This document shows, one piece after another, positions 42,523 to 51,229 of a stretch of DNA of 64,000 nucleotides; position 1 is the stretch's first letter, and each line of letters starts with the position of its first letter. Both the position numbers and the translations under genes were made by a program. The stretch is taken from positions 372,001 through 436,000 of the forward strand of contig JADJVC010000014.1 of assembly GCA_016710685.1 (NCBI GenBank), given 5' to 3'. This DNA is from Flavobacteriales bacterium (lineage in GTDB: Bacteria; Bacteroidota; Bacteroidia; Flavobacteriales_F; PHOS-HE28). The notes under the pieces are model-generated. The model worked only from the letters and a program-made list of their open reading frames with translations. It had not been told where the DNA came from and did no database searches.

Positions 42523-44745
42523 ATGCTCCATTCACGCTCTACCCTCGTCCCCATTTTTACGGTTCTCACCTTCCTCACCGCTCAAACCGCCAGTGCGCAC
42601 GAGGGCATGTGGGTGCCCACGCTGCTCAAAGCGATCGAGGGCGACATGCGCACGGAGGGATTGCAGATCTCCGCGGAGGACATTTACAGCATCAACAACG
42701 GCTCGCTGAAGGATGCCGTGGCGCTTTTCGGCAGTGGTTGCACGGCCGATGTGGTGAGCACTCAAGGGCTGATCCTTACCAACCACCATTGCGGCCGCAG
42801 CTCCATTCAAAACAACAGCACGCTGGAGCACAACTACCTGCGCGACGGCTTCATGGCCGCAACGCTGGCCGACGAACTGCCCAATGCGGGCCTGTCCGTC
42901 ACTTTCATGGTGCGCATTGAAGATGTTTCGCAACGCATCAACGCTTTGCTGAATTCCGGAATGGGAGAGGAGGAGCGCTATGCAGTTGCCAAGCGCGAAG
43001 GAGCGGCCATCATTGCGGAAGCGCTGGAAGGTAACAAGTTCGATGCCGTGGTGCGCCCGTTCAACTACGGCAACAGCTGGTTCCTCATTGTGAGCGAGAC
43101 CTTCCGCGACATCCGCTTGGTGGCCGCGCCGCCGGAAGGCATCGGCGAGTTCGGCGGTAACGCCGATAACTGGATGTGGCCCCGCCAAACCGGCGATTTC
43201 AGCGTGTTCCGCATCTATGCTTCCCCGGAAAATTTGCCGGCTGAATACGCTGCGGAGAACAAGCCCTTTACACCACGCCGTTCCATTGCCATCGACATGG
43301 GCGGCGCGCAGGCCGGTGAGTTCGCAATGATCTATGGTTTCCCCGGAACTACGCAGTACTACATCCCCAGCTACGGCGTGGAACAAGTGATGAGCATGTC
43401 CGACCCGTTGCGCATCGCGATGCGCGGCGCAAGCCTCAACGTGATCACTGCGGCCATGAACGCCGATGCGGCCACGAAAATTCAGTACTATTCCAAACGC
43501 GGCAGCATTGCCAACGGCTGGAAGAAGTGGCAAGGTGAGCTCCAGGGATTGACTGCCTTAGGCACCGTGGCTAAAAAACAAGCCGAAGAAGCCGAATTCC
43601 TGCGCCGGGCTACCGGCATGCCCGAATACGCCGGTATACTGCCCCGCCTGGAAAAACTCTACGCCGAGCAAGCACCGTATGCCCAAGCCCGCGACCTCTT
43701 CAGCGAATTCATCTACAACGGCGCCTACTTGCCACGCTTCGCAGCCGGTTTCAGTAAACTGATCGAAGGCCGTGATACCATCAGTAAAGCCGTGGCCGAA
43801 GCCGAAGTGAAACGCCTGCGCGCCAGTGCCAGCGCATTCTTCAAGAACTACAACGCAACGGTGGACCACGATGTGTTTGCCGCGCAATTGCCGCTCGTGT
43901 TGGAGTACCAAAGCTCACTATTGGCAACGCCCGCTTTGCAAGCCGTGCAAACCAAGTTCAACGGAAACGCACAACGCTATGCCGACGACCTTTTCGCCCG
44001 CAGTGTTTTCACAGACAGCCTAAAACTCTTCCGTCTGCTGGATCATTACTCCAAAAAGAGCGCGAAAAAAATGGCCCAAGATCCCGCCTATCAACTCGGT
44101 AATTCCGCCAGCACAACCTATACGGATAAGATCCGCCCGCGCTACAATGCCATCAGCGACAGCCTCGATGCCGCATTGCGCACATGGTCCAAAGGTTTGA
44201 TCACTTTGTTCCCCGAAAAGACCTGGTGGCCCGACGCCAACCTCACCCTACGCGTCAGCTACGGCAAGGTGGAAGGCACTTTCCCGCAGGACGGACTGGC
44301 CTATTTGCCCTTCACCACACTGGATGGCGTAATGGCGAAGTACGTCCCGAACGACCCGGAGTTCAACGTGCCGCAAAAGCTCATCGACCTCTACAATGCT
44401 AAAGACTACGGCCCTTACGCCACCGACGGCGAAATGCGCACCTGCTTCCTCTCATCCCTGCATACCACGGGAGGCAACAGCGGTAGCCCCGTATTCAATG
44501 GCAAGGGCGAGCTGATCGGCATCAACTTCGACCGCACATGGGAAAGCACCATGAGCGACATCCAGTTCGACCCCGCCATCTGCCGCAACATTTCCGTGGA
44601 CATCAAGTACGTCCTCTTCGTGATCGACAAATTCTTGGGCGGAAAGCGCCTGGTGGATGAAATGGAGCTGGTAGGGATGGATGGTGAAAAGGTTGATGGC
44701 GCTGATGGGGCTCCACATGTTATTGAATTGCCGTTGCACCGTTGA
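42523..44745 (+). CDS. S46 dipeptidyl-peptidase, DPP11-like (acidic P1 preference)
   Basis: 740 residues with a signal peptide ending TASAHEGMW. LILTNHHCGR holds the catalytic histidine, EFGGNADNWMWPRQTGDFSVF is the family signature with the likely aspartate, and GGNSGSPVFN holds Ser653. The residue that sets P1 specificity lies 18 after the serine: Gly in DPP7, Arg in DPP11 (Ser655/Arg673 in Porphyromonas). Here it is Arg671 in GINFDRTWES, so cleavage after Asp/Glu is expected. It would release dipeptides from extracellular peptides in the periplasm. TATCTTGC at 42488-42495 may be the -7 box. Confidence 0.93.
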   Translation: MLHSRSTLVPIFTVLTFLTAQTASAHEGMWVPTLLKAIEGDMRTEGLQISAEDIYSINNGSLKDAVALFGSGCTADVVSTQGLILTNHHCGRSSIQNNSTLEHNYLRDGFMAATLADELPNAGLSVTFMVRIEDVSQRINALLNSGMGEEERYAVAKREGAAIIAEALEGNKFDAVVRPFNYGNSWFLIVSETFRDIRLVAAPPEGIGEFGGNADNWMWPRQTGDFSVFRIYASPENLPAEYAAENKPFTPRRSIAIDMGGAQAGEFAMIYGFPGTTQYYIPSYGVEQVMSMSDPLRIAMRGASLNVITAAMNADAATKIQYYSKRGSIANGWKKWQGELQGLTALGTVAKKQAEEAEFLRRATGMPEYAGILPRLEKLYAEQAPYAQARDLFSEFIYNGAYLPRFAAGFSKLIEGRDTISKAVAEAEVKRLRASASAFFKNYNATVDHDVFAAQLPLVLEYQSSLLATPALQAVQTKFNGNAQRYADDLFARSVFTDSLKLFRLLDHYSKKSAKKMAQDPAYQLGNSASTTYTDKIRPRYNAISDSLDAALRTWSKGLITLFPEKTWWPDANLTLRVSYGKVEGTFPQDGLAYLPFTTLDGVMAKYVPNDPEFNVPQKLIDLYNAKDYGPYATDGEMRTCFLSSLHTTGGNSGSPVFNGKGELIGINFDRTWESTMSDIQFDPAICRNISVDIKYVLFVIDKFLGGKRLVDEMELVGMDGEKVDGADGAPHVIELPLHR

Positions 44746-45057
44746 AGAAGTTGTTAGTTGTTAGGCGTTCTAAAGCCCTCATCCCCCTTCCCCTTCTCCC
44801 AAGAAGAAGGGGTGACTCGCTTTGCTTGTCACGTTGGACTTGCCAGAACAGTGCTGTTTGCCGGGCGGCCTCAATGTGCCTTCGGGGCGAGGGTTAGCGA
44901 GCCGGTCCGTGCTTTTAGCGCATAGAATAAAGTGCAACAGCCAACGAACATTCCGCCGCACAAACGCGTCAGAAGTAGGACAGGCACGTGTAACCCGATG
45001 GACCCCGTAGCCGGACCTGACTACTGAGAATGGACAACTAACAACAGACAACTAAAA
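44746..45057. other. 312-bp gap with hairpins and heptamer words
   Basis: CCCCTTCT (44790-44797) pairs with AGAAGGGG (44805-44812) and could end the peptidase message. TTGTTAGTTGTTAG words lie at 44750-44764 and ACAACTAACAACAGACAACT words at 45034-45053, just before the next ATG. No gene seen between. Confidence 0.5.
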
Positions 45058-45291
45058 ATGTGGACAGAAGAAAACAACAAGCTTCAACGGAGCTTCCAAT
45101 TCAAGAACTTCAGCGAGGCATTCGCCTTTATGGCCCGCGTAGCGTTGGCCGCCGAGAAGATGAACCATCACCCCGATTGGAGCAACATTTACAACAAAGT
45201 GGACATCAAACTATATACGCACGATGCCGGAAATACAGTCACGGAAAAGGACCGGAAGCTGGCTAAGGTGATCGATGGGATCGTGGGGTAG
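45058..45291 (+). CDS. 4a-hydroxytetrahydrobiopterin dehydratase (pterin carbinolamine dehydratase)
   Basis: 77 residues, slightly shorter than usual. AAEKMNHHPDWSNIYNKVDI carries the two histidines and the HPDW motif of the active site, and YTHDAGNTVTEKDRKLA matches the end of the family. It regenerates the pterin cofactor of aromatic amino acid hydroxylases, or salvages folate precursors. No hydroxylase gene is in the window. An ACAACT heptamer array ends only four bases before the ATG. Confidence 0.9.
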   Translation: MWTEENNKLQRSFQFKNFSEAFAFMARVALAAEKMNHHPDWSNIYNKVDIKLYTHDAGNTVTEKDRKLAKVIDGIVG

Positions 45292-45360
45292 TAGTTGTCA
45301 GTTCTCCAGCGTTACGCAACGGCACGCTTGTAGTGACGAAAGCAAGTCCCCCAAAAAGAA

Positions 45361-45393
45361 GTGCGGCCACAGCGAATAAACGCCGGGCCGCAC
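45361..45393 (-). terminator. Terminator between the convergent pterin dehydratase and DUF1573 genes
   Basis: GTGCGGCC (45361-45368) and GGCCGCAC (45386-45393) form an 8-bp stem with a 17-base loop. On the minus strand TTCTTTTT follows, so it best serves the DUF1573 gene. Confidence 0.65.
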
Positions 45394-45414
45394 CCTAACA
45401 ACAAAAAACGGAAC

Positions 45415-45945
45415 TCACTTCACCACCTGCACGTCCGCGCTGATGTTCAACACAGTCTGCGAAGGCACTGTATTAGCCGTTATCGTTATGGTCTTCATCT
45501 GCTGTCCTTCCTGCTTACCAGGCTTGTACACCACGTTGATCTCGCTGCTCGCGCCGGGGGCAATGGGGTGCTTTGGATAATCGGGAACGGTGCAACCGCA
45601 GCTTCCCACGGCATTGGTGATCACCAACGGTTCCTTACCGGTGTTGGTGAACTTGAACGTGTACGCGTTCTCGCTGTCCTGCATCACCTTGCCGAAATCG
45701 TGCTTGTCCGCCTTGTAGCCGATGGTGGTGGTGGGGCCGTCGTAAGGTGCGGGTTCGGCTTGCACGGGCGGGGTCAACGGGTCGAAGGTGCTCTTGCTCG
45801 GCGGCGGGATCGCAGGAGCCGCAGGCTTCGCAGCCACTGGCGCGAAGGTTTGTATGCCGTTGGGTGCATTGCGCTGGCCAATGGCCATGAATACCACGCC
45901 GGCCGCGATGATGGCCAGTAGTGCGATCTTGATGTTGTCCTTCAT
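45415..45945 (-). CDS. DUF1573 domain protein, membrane-anchored or exported
   Basis: 176 residues. One N-terminal hydrophobic helix (IKIALLAIIAAGVVFMAIG) is followed by a Pro/Ala-rich linker and an Ig-like DUF1573 domain. DFGKVMQDSENAYTFKFTNTG, LVITNAVGSCGCTVPDYPKH and INVVYKPGKQEG are the family signature, including the CGCT motif. Such proteins are very common in Bacteroidota and have no firm function. TAAATTCG at 45974-45981 (minus) may be its -7 box. Confidence 0.88.
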   Translation of the reverse strand: MKDNIKIALLAIIAAGVVFMAIGQRNAPNGIQTFAPVAAKPAAPAIPPPSKSTFDPLTPPVQAEPAPYDGPTTTIGYKADKHDFGKVMQDSENAYTFKFTNTGKEPLVITNAVGSCGCTVPDYPKHPIAPGASSEINVVYKPGKQEGQQMKTITITANTVPSQTVLNISADVQVVK

Positions 45946-46163
45946 TGTACGGTGTGTTTGGCTTTTAGCGCCGCGAATTTAAGAGTTGTTTTTGGCAGTT
46001 GGCAGGGCAGTGGCAGTCGGCAGTCCCGGTACCCGATACGTTGTACCAGAAACTAAATCACCACCAAAAGCTTCAGATCATCCTCGATCATAACGGTCCG
46101 GGTTACTACGCCTTCGTTAAGTTTCGGCGAAGCACGTTCAGCGTTCCCAACCCGATCACCAGA

Positions 46164-47750
46164 TCACCGCTCGGCCAGCTTCGTTCGCTGCAGGTCATCA
46201 TCCCCGATCACACGCAACGCTTCTTCGTAACTGCGATCCACCGGATTGTCCGCATTGATCACTTCCCAATAAGCGCTGGTGTCCCAAACGTCGCGTGCTA
46301 TCAATGCTTTTAGGCGTAAGTCCACCACGGTCATGGAGCGCGCCATGCCTGTGCTATCCGGCTCTACGCCTTGCTTTTCGGCCAATGCGTTCAGTGAGTC
46401 GTGCAGATCGGTGCCAACTTGGAAATTCTTGCGGAAGGCTTCCACGTCCTTATAGTTGTGCAGGAGCTCGCTCCGGTGCTTGTCCACGTAGTTGATGGCT
46501 GCCGTGTTGGTGATGCCTTTGCGCACCAATTGGCCGAACCAGACCGAGCTCAAGCTGGTGTCGATGGGCACGAAAATATCCGGCGTGATACCGCCGCCGG
46601 CATAAACGACGCGCTTGTTGTTGGTGAAGAACCGTGCCGTGTCCTGTACATGGATGCTGTCCGCATTGGTGAGCTCGCCTTCGCTCAACCGGTCCATGCC
46701 TTCATGGCGGTACGCGTCAAGGCCGTCAGCATAGCTTTTCTGGATGCACCTGCCGCTTGGCGTGTAATAGCGCGATACTGTCAGGCGCACTGCGGAACCG
46801 TCAGGAAGCGTGACGGGCCGTTGCACCAAGCCTTTGCCAAAGCTGCGACGCCCAACGACAAGGCCGCGGTCCCAGTCCTGCACAGCACCCGTGACGATCT
46901 CACTGGCACTTGCGGAACCTTCATCAACCATCACGACCAATCGGCCTTTCTCAAAATCGCCATCCTTGGTGGCGTAGGTGTTTTCACGAGGCGTGGTGCG
47001 GCCTTCCGTGTACACGACCAGCTTGCGGTCGTCGAGGAACTGGTCCGCCATTTCAATCGCGGAGCGCAAGTAGCCGCCGCCGTTGCCTTGAAGGTCCAGG
47101 ATGAGGTCTTTCATGCCCTGCTTTTTCAGCATGGCCATTTTTGTGTCGAACTCTTCGGTGGTGGTGGCACCGAAGCGGCTCACCTTGATATAGCCCACGC
47201 CCGGTGCGGCCATGTAGGCGGCTTCCACGCTGTAAATGGGGATCTTGTCCCGCGTGATGGTGAAGTCCAGCGGGTCCTTTTCACCGGGGCGTACGATCCG
47301 AACGTCCACCTTGGTGCCCTTTGGACCGCGTAGCAGCTTGATGACGTCCGAGTTCTTTATGCCGATACCCGCAACGATGGAGGAATCAACCTTCACTATG
47401 CGGTCGCCAGCATGGATACCCACGCGCTCACTGGGGCCGCTGGCGATGGCGTCCACCACGTAGATGCTGTCCTGCAAAATGTTGAACTGGATCCCAACGC
47501 CTTCGAAGTTGCCTTTCAGCGGTTCGTTCACTTCCTCCAGGTCTTCCTTGGGGATGTACACGCTGTGCGGATCCAGCTCGGCAAGCATGCTCACAATGGC
47601 CTTGTCCACCAACTTGTCGTCATCCACACTGTCTACGTACATGCGGTCGATCTGGTACAACAGGGCCTGTAATTTGTTGGAGGCCGCATTGGGTTGGGCA
47701 AAAGAGGGGAGTGCCGCCACGACGGCCAGTAAGAACAAGAGTTTTTTCAT
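46164..47750 (-). CDS. S41 family C-terminal processing peptidase
   Basis: 528 residues. A signal peptide (MKKLLFLLAVVAALPSFAQ) is followed by a PDZ domain (about 80-155; GVGIQFNIL, GPSERVGIHAGDRIVKVD). The S41 catalytic core has Ser279 in VMVDEGSASASEIV and Lys306 in RRSFGKGLVQ, the Ser/Lys dyad. QGNGGGYLRSAIEMADQFL is also typical. It cleaves proteins near their C-termini in the periplasm. ATG 47750 was chosen for the signal peptide. TAAATTCA at 47804-47811 (minus) could be its promoter box. Confidence 0.93.
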   Translation of the reverse strand: MKKLLFLLAVVAALPSFAQPNAASNKLQALLYQIDRMYVDSVDDDKLVDKAIVSMLAELDPHSVYIPKEDLEEVNEPLKGNFEGVGIQFNILQDSIYVVDAIASGPSERVGIHAGDRIVKVDSSIVAGIGIKNSDVIKLLRGPKGTKVDVRIVRPGEKDPLDFTITRDKIPIYSVEAAYMAAPGVGYIKVSRFGATTTEEFDTKMAMLKKQGMKDLILDLQGNGGGYLRSAIEMADQFLDDRKLVVYTEGRTTPRENTYATKDGDFEKGRLVVMVDEGSASASEIVTGAVQDWDRGLVVGRRSFGKGLVQRPVTLPDGSAVRLTVSRYYTPSGRCIQKSYADGLDAYRHEGMDRLSEGELTNADSIHVQDTARFFTNNKRVVYAGGGITPDIFVPIDTSLSSVWFGQLVRKGITNTAAINYVDKHRSELLHNYKDVEAFRKNFQVGTDLHDSLNALAEKQGVEPDSTGMARSMTVVDLRLKALIARDVWDTSAYWEVINADNPVDRSYEEALRVIGDDDLQRTKLAER

Positions 47751-47881
47751 CAGGGGGAAGGTTCCACGGGGACAAGACTGCAACTGCTGTGCCGGAAGAA
47801 GCGTGAATTTAACGTATACGGGGCGAAGAGGTTGCCTCAAGTAGGGTTAAGCGATGTTAAGTGAGGGAGCGGGTGAGGTTG
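47751..47881. other. Upstream region of the S41 peptidase gene
   Basis: About 130 bases with a possible -7 box (TAAATTCA, minus) and no gene. The repeat region 47882-48056 follows. Confidence 0.4.
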
Positions 47882-48056
47882 GTTTTTACCGCAATGACGC
47901 TACGCATGCCTCCGGCAGCCATGGACGCAACGCTTTCGCAATGTTTTTTTTGGACGCAGAGGCGTGGAGGCGCCGAGAGGAGTTTTACCGTAACGGTGCT
48001 ACGCATGCCTCCGGCAGCCAGGGACGCAACGGTTTCGCAACGTCTTTTTACCAAGA
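47882..48056. repeat. Two tandem ~100-bp repeat copies with nested palindrome
   Basis: Both copies read TTTTACCG, then GCTACGCATGCCTCCGGCAG, CCA, GGACGCAAC, TTTCGCAA. They start near 47882 and 47982. Each holds the palindrome GCATGCCTCCGGCAGCCA (47904, 48003). At 4160-4197 a relative of this repeat reads GCTACGACGCAACG with no palindrome, as if that were the uninserted form. GACGCAGAGGCGTGGAGGCG lies between the copies. Confidence 0.8.
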
Positions 48057-48112
48057 AGGCCAGGTCGGGAACGAAGGAACCACAGGCGAGCCGACGTCGT
48101 GGCAGCGGCATT

Positions 48113-48157
48113 GAATTTTCTGATCGTCTGATTTTCTGATCGTCTAATCTTCGATCA
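48113..48157. repeat. Octamer array (TCTGATCG type)
   Basis: TTTTCTGATCGTCTGATTTT, CTGATCGTCTAATCTTCGATC. Read on the minus strand it gives the same unit order as 1404-1441 and 12334-12365, ending in AATTCAATGCCG. It overlaps the last codons of the MORN gene. Confidence 0.75.
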
Positions 48158-48676
48158 AAGCCCAAAAAGAAACGTGCCGCCTTGTTTGATCACGCCCTTG
48201 CGCCATTTCTCCTTCCGCACCAGTTTTCCGTTCTCGTAATATTTCCATGAACCGTGCTTTTCGCCGTCCTTATAGTGGCCAACAATGCCTTGGCTGCGGA
48301 ACGCCCAGGTGCCGTCGCGCTTACCCATGCGATACTGGCCTTTCACGGTGATGCGGCCCAATGGATCATATTCCGTCCAGTCGCCGTGGAGCGAGCCCCA
48401 GCCGTAAACTGCGAAGATCAAAGGCTTTCCATCCGGATAGTAGGCGCGATAAATGCCGCTGGGCTTGCCGCGTTTGTAGTCGATCTGCACCGCCGTGCGT
48501 GTGGTGTCGAATGCGTATTTGCCTTCGAGCCGGAAGCGCTCAACATCCTGCATTGGCGCGTATTCCACAGCGTACGCAACGGTGGCGTCGTTGGTGGTGA
48601 TGTACAGTGAATCGGGTTGCGCGCTGGCGATGCTGCTGAACAGCAATGCCGCGATGAAGGTCGATTTATGGAGCAT
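48155..48676 (-). CDS. Exported MORN-repeat protein
   Basis: 173 residues with a signal peptide (MLHKSTFIAALLFSSIASAQ). Four or five MORN-like repeats follow (GKPSGIYRAYYPDGKPL, LHGDWTEYDPLGRI, KRDGTWAFRSQGI, EKHGSWKYYENGKL). Such proteins are common in Bacteroidota envelopes; the role is unknown. The ATG at 48676 lies inside the end of the PBP1C gene (11-bp overlap), so the two are co-transcribed. Confidence 0.82.
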   Translation of the reverse strand: MLHKSTFIAALLFSSIASAQPDSLYITTNDATVAYAVEYAPMQDVERFRLEGKYAFDTTRTAVQIDYKRGKPSGIYRAYYPDGKPLIFAVYGWGSLHGDWTEYDPLGRITVKGQYRMGKRDGTWAFRSQGIVGHYKDGEKHGSWKYYENGKLVRKEKWRKGVIKQGGTFLFGL

Positions 48677-51062
48677 GCCGGGTGGAAGGGGAGGAGGCGC
48701 CGCGCACCACCGTGAAGGTGCGTTGCTCGCGGTCGCCATGTTGATCGGTCAAAGTTAACCGGTGTTGCCCGGCTTCCGGACTTAACGCCATGCGGTGCTC
48801 GCCCGAAGTGGTGCCGAGGAAGGTGCCGTCGAGGTCCCAGTACAGCACTACGTGTGGGTCGCGGTGCGCCACTTCCGCCACCATGCTGCCCACGGTGCCG
48901 TCGAGTTGTACAGGAATAAGGATGGTGCCACGCTCATCAGGATATAGGATCTCCATGGCCTGCCCGTGTCCGATGGAAAGGCCCGGAAGTGGCGGTGGAA
49001 GCGGCTTGTAAGCGGGTTGGCGTTCCATATAGTAATGTTCCATCGCCGGTGGAAGTTGGAACCACGAAGTGCCGTTTCCTGTGCCGCTGGCCAGTTGGTG
49101 CGTCCCTGTAGCATCGAGCCAAACGCGGCGGTGGTAAGGGCAAAGCTGTGTCCGCAACCCTTGCGGCGACACCCACGCGGTGTCCACTTGCGGGCAGTCG
49201 CGGTTGGCACGAAAGCCCGTGGTGCGGCACAACGCGGTGCGCGTCATTTCGTCGTACGGAGCCTCGAACGCGGCATCGCTTGCGGGCAACATATTGAACA
49301 GGTCGAAGAGCAGCGGCGCCGCGGCCAAGGTGCCGGTAAGGCCCGGCCTGCCTTCGCCGCTGGCGTTGCCGGTCCACACCGCGATGCAATACTTCGCCGT
49401 TAGCCCGATGGCCCACGCGTCCCGGTGCCCGAAGCTTGTGCCGGTCTTCCAAGAGATGCTGCGCGATCCCGCAAATTGCTTCCACCCTTGTTCGGCTTCT
49501 GGACGGGCTGTTTCCCGCAGCGCTTTCAATGTGAACCAAATTGAACTGGCGCTCAATACGGGCACCTTTTCCGCAAGCGGTGAACGTTCCAATTCCACAT
49601 CGGCTTCCGCAGCCAATACGAATGGCGCATGCACATCGCCCTGCCGATAGGCCATGCCCATGCGCCCGAAATTCCGCAATACGCGCCCCATGCTGGAATA
49701 CGCACCGGCCAGTTCCCACGGTGTGCTTTCCGCGCCGCCTACTATTAAGGACAGTCCGTAATCATCAGCGCTGCGGTCGATGCCGTTCATGCCCATGGCC
49801 CGCAAGAGCCGCAACGTGCGATCGATGCCGTGCGCATGCAGCGCGCGCACGGCGGGCACGTTCAGCGAGCGGCTCAGTGCTTCCGAGGCGGGCACTGCGC
49901 CGTTGTAATGCTCGTCGTAGTTGCGCGGTGCGAAGCCGTTGTAGCGCGTGGGGATGTCGGCCACCAGCATGTCCGGCAACAACTCGCCGCTTTGCAACAT
50001 GTCCGCATAGAGGAATGGTTTCAGCACACTGCCGGTGCTGCGCCGCGCTCGCACGATGTCCACATTGCCCGCATGCGCTGCTCCCGCACCGCTGAGATTG
50101 CCCACGTATGCCAGCACGCGCCCGGTGGCCGTTTCCAAAATGATCGCTGCCGCGTTGTGAACTTCGTTCGCCAACAAACGCCCCGCATAGCGGTCGGCTG
50201 CTTGCGTGGCACGGTCTTGCAATTCACCGTCCACGGTGGTGCGCAGGATCTCGCCATCATGCCCTTGGCTTTGTAAAGTGGACAACAAATGCGGAGCACG
50301 TTGCGGCAGTGCCTTAGGTCCTTCAGGCAACGGTTCTTCTTTGGCCAACGACCATTCCGTACTGTCGATGGCATGCACCGCCAACAAGCGCGACAACAGC
50401 CGGTCGCGTTTGTTCCGCAAGGCATCGTGGCCCTTGCCCGGATAGATGGCAGAAGGTGCGTTCGGCAATATAGCAAGAGTGGCACTTTCACTCCAGCTCA
50501 AGCGTTCCGCCGGGCGACCGAAGTAGCGCCATGCCGCGGCGTCCAAGCCCACCACGTTGCCGCCGAAAGGCGCGTGCGCTGCGAAGAGTTCCAAAATCTC
50601 GTCCTTGTTCATGCGCAGCTCGATCCGCAAGGCGAGCAGGGCCTCGATGAACTTTTCGCCATACGTGCGCGACTGGTTGCCGCGCGCCATCCGCGCCACC
50701 TGCATGGTGATGGTGCTGCCACCGCTCACCACGCGACCCGCCATACGGTTCTGTTGCCAAGCACGCACCAATGACTGCGGACGGATACCCCAGTGCGACT
50801 GGAAGTGCCGGTCTTCAAACTGTACCAGGCAAATCGCAAAACGCTCCGGAACCGCTTCGCCAGGCGGAAAACGCCACTGCCCATCATCCGCCACGGTGGC
50901 GCCCAACATGTGCGCGTCTTTGTCCAGTAGCACCGTACAGTATGGATCGGTGAACAACGGCGCCATGGGCCACCACCGCGCCCAAGCGAGGAGCACCGCC
51001 AAAATGCCCAATGCGATCCAGGATCGGCGAAGGATTGTTTTACGGATCTGCGGAAATCGCAT
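48666..51062 (-). CDS. pbpC: Penicillin-binding protein 1C (bifunctional peptidoglycan synthase)
   Basis: 798 residues, inner-membrane anchored. The glycosyltransferase domain holds Glu83 in QFEDRHFQSHWG and GGSTITMQVARM. The transpeptidase domain holds Ser345 in STGSVLKPFLYA, the SRSLN box and KTGTSFGHRD. A C-terminal BiPBP_C-type domain (about 700-798) identifies PBP1C rather than PBP1A. It polymerises and cross-links peptidoglycan. First gene of a pair with the MORN protein, divergent from the secreted protease gene. Confidence 0.95.
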   Translation of the reverse strand: MRFPQIRKTILRRSWIALGILAVLLAWARWWPMAPLFTDPYCTVLLDKDAHMLGATVADDGQWRFPPGEAVPERFAICLVQFEDRHFQSHWGIRPQSLVRAWQQNRMAGRVVSGGSTITMQVARMARGNQSRTYGEKFIEALLALRIELRMNKDEILELFAAHAPFGGNVVGLDAAAWRYFGRPAERLSWSESATLAILPNAPSAIYPGKGHDALRNKRDRLLSRLLAVHAIDSTEWSLAKEEPLPEGPKALPQRAPHLLSTLQSQGHDGEILRTTVDGELQDRATQAADRYAGRLLANEVHNAAAIILETATGRVLAYVGNLSGAGAAHAGNVDIVRARRSTGSVLKPFLYADMLQSGELLPDMLVADIPTRYNGFAPRNYDEHYNGAVPASEALSRSLNVPAVRALHAHGIDRTLRLLRAMGMNGIDRSADDYGLSLIVGGAESTPWELAGAYSSMGRVLRNFGRMGMAYRQGDVHAPFVLAAEADVELERSPLAEKVPVLSASSIWFTLKALRETARPEAEQGWKQFAGSRSISWKTGTSFGHRDAWAIGLTAKYCIAVWTGNASGEGRPGLTGTLAAAPLLFDLFNMLPASDAAFEAPYDEMTRTALCRTTGFRANRDCPQVDTAWVSPQGLRTQLCPYHRRVWLDATGTHQLASGTGNGTSWFQLPPAMEHYYMERQPAYKPLPPPLPGLSIGHGQAMEILYPDERGTILIPVQLDGTVGSMVAEVAHRDPHVVLYWDLDGTFLGTTSGEHRMALSPEAGQHRLTLTDQHGDREQRTFTVVRGASSPSTRHAP

Positions 51063-51110
51063 CTGGTGAAGGCGCTAAAGATCCGCGTTTGATCTCAATC
51101 CGTTGTCACA

Positions 51111-51130
51111 CGTGGTCGTGTACGACCACG
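51111..51130. promoter_or_regulatory. Palindrome in the divergent pbpC/protease promoter region
   Basis: CGTGGTCGT-GT-ACGACCACG: 9-bp arms with a 2-base centre, 49 bases upstream of pbpC and 100 upstream of the protease. It could be an operator or a stray hairpin related to 25762-25782. Confidence 0.35.
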
Positions 51131-51175
51131 GAGGATGCTCTAGGGTACCCTAAAGCCGATGGAGCAAGGATGCCT

Positions 51176-51207
51176 TTGCAACTTCACGGTGTACCATTGT
51201 AGCTTGC
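51176..51207 (+). promoter_or_regulatory. Candidate promoter of the secreted protease gene
   Basis: TTG (51176-51178), 21 bases, then TAGCTTGC (51200-51207), similar to TAnnTTTG. The ATG is 23 bases further. Confidence 0.35.
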
Positions 51208-51229
51208 AACCCCTTACAAAGAACCACCC

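Noticed and set aside
42523..44745. S46 peptidase as DPP7
   Set aside because: The residue 18 after the catalytic serine is Arg, as in DPP11, not Gly.
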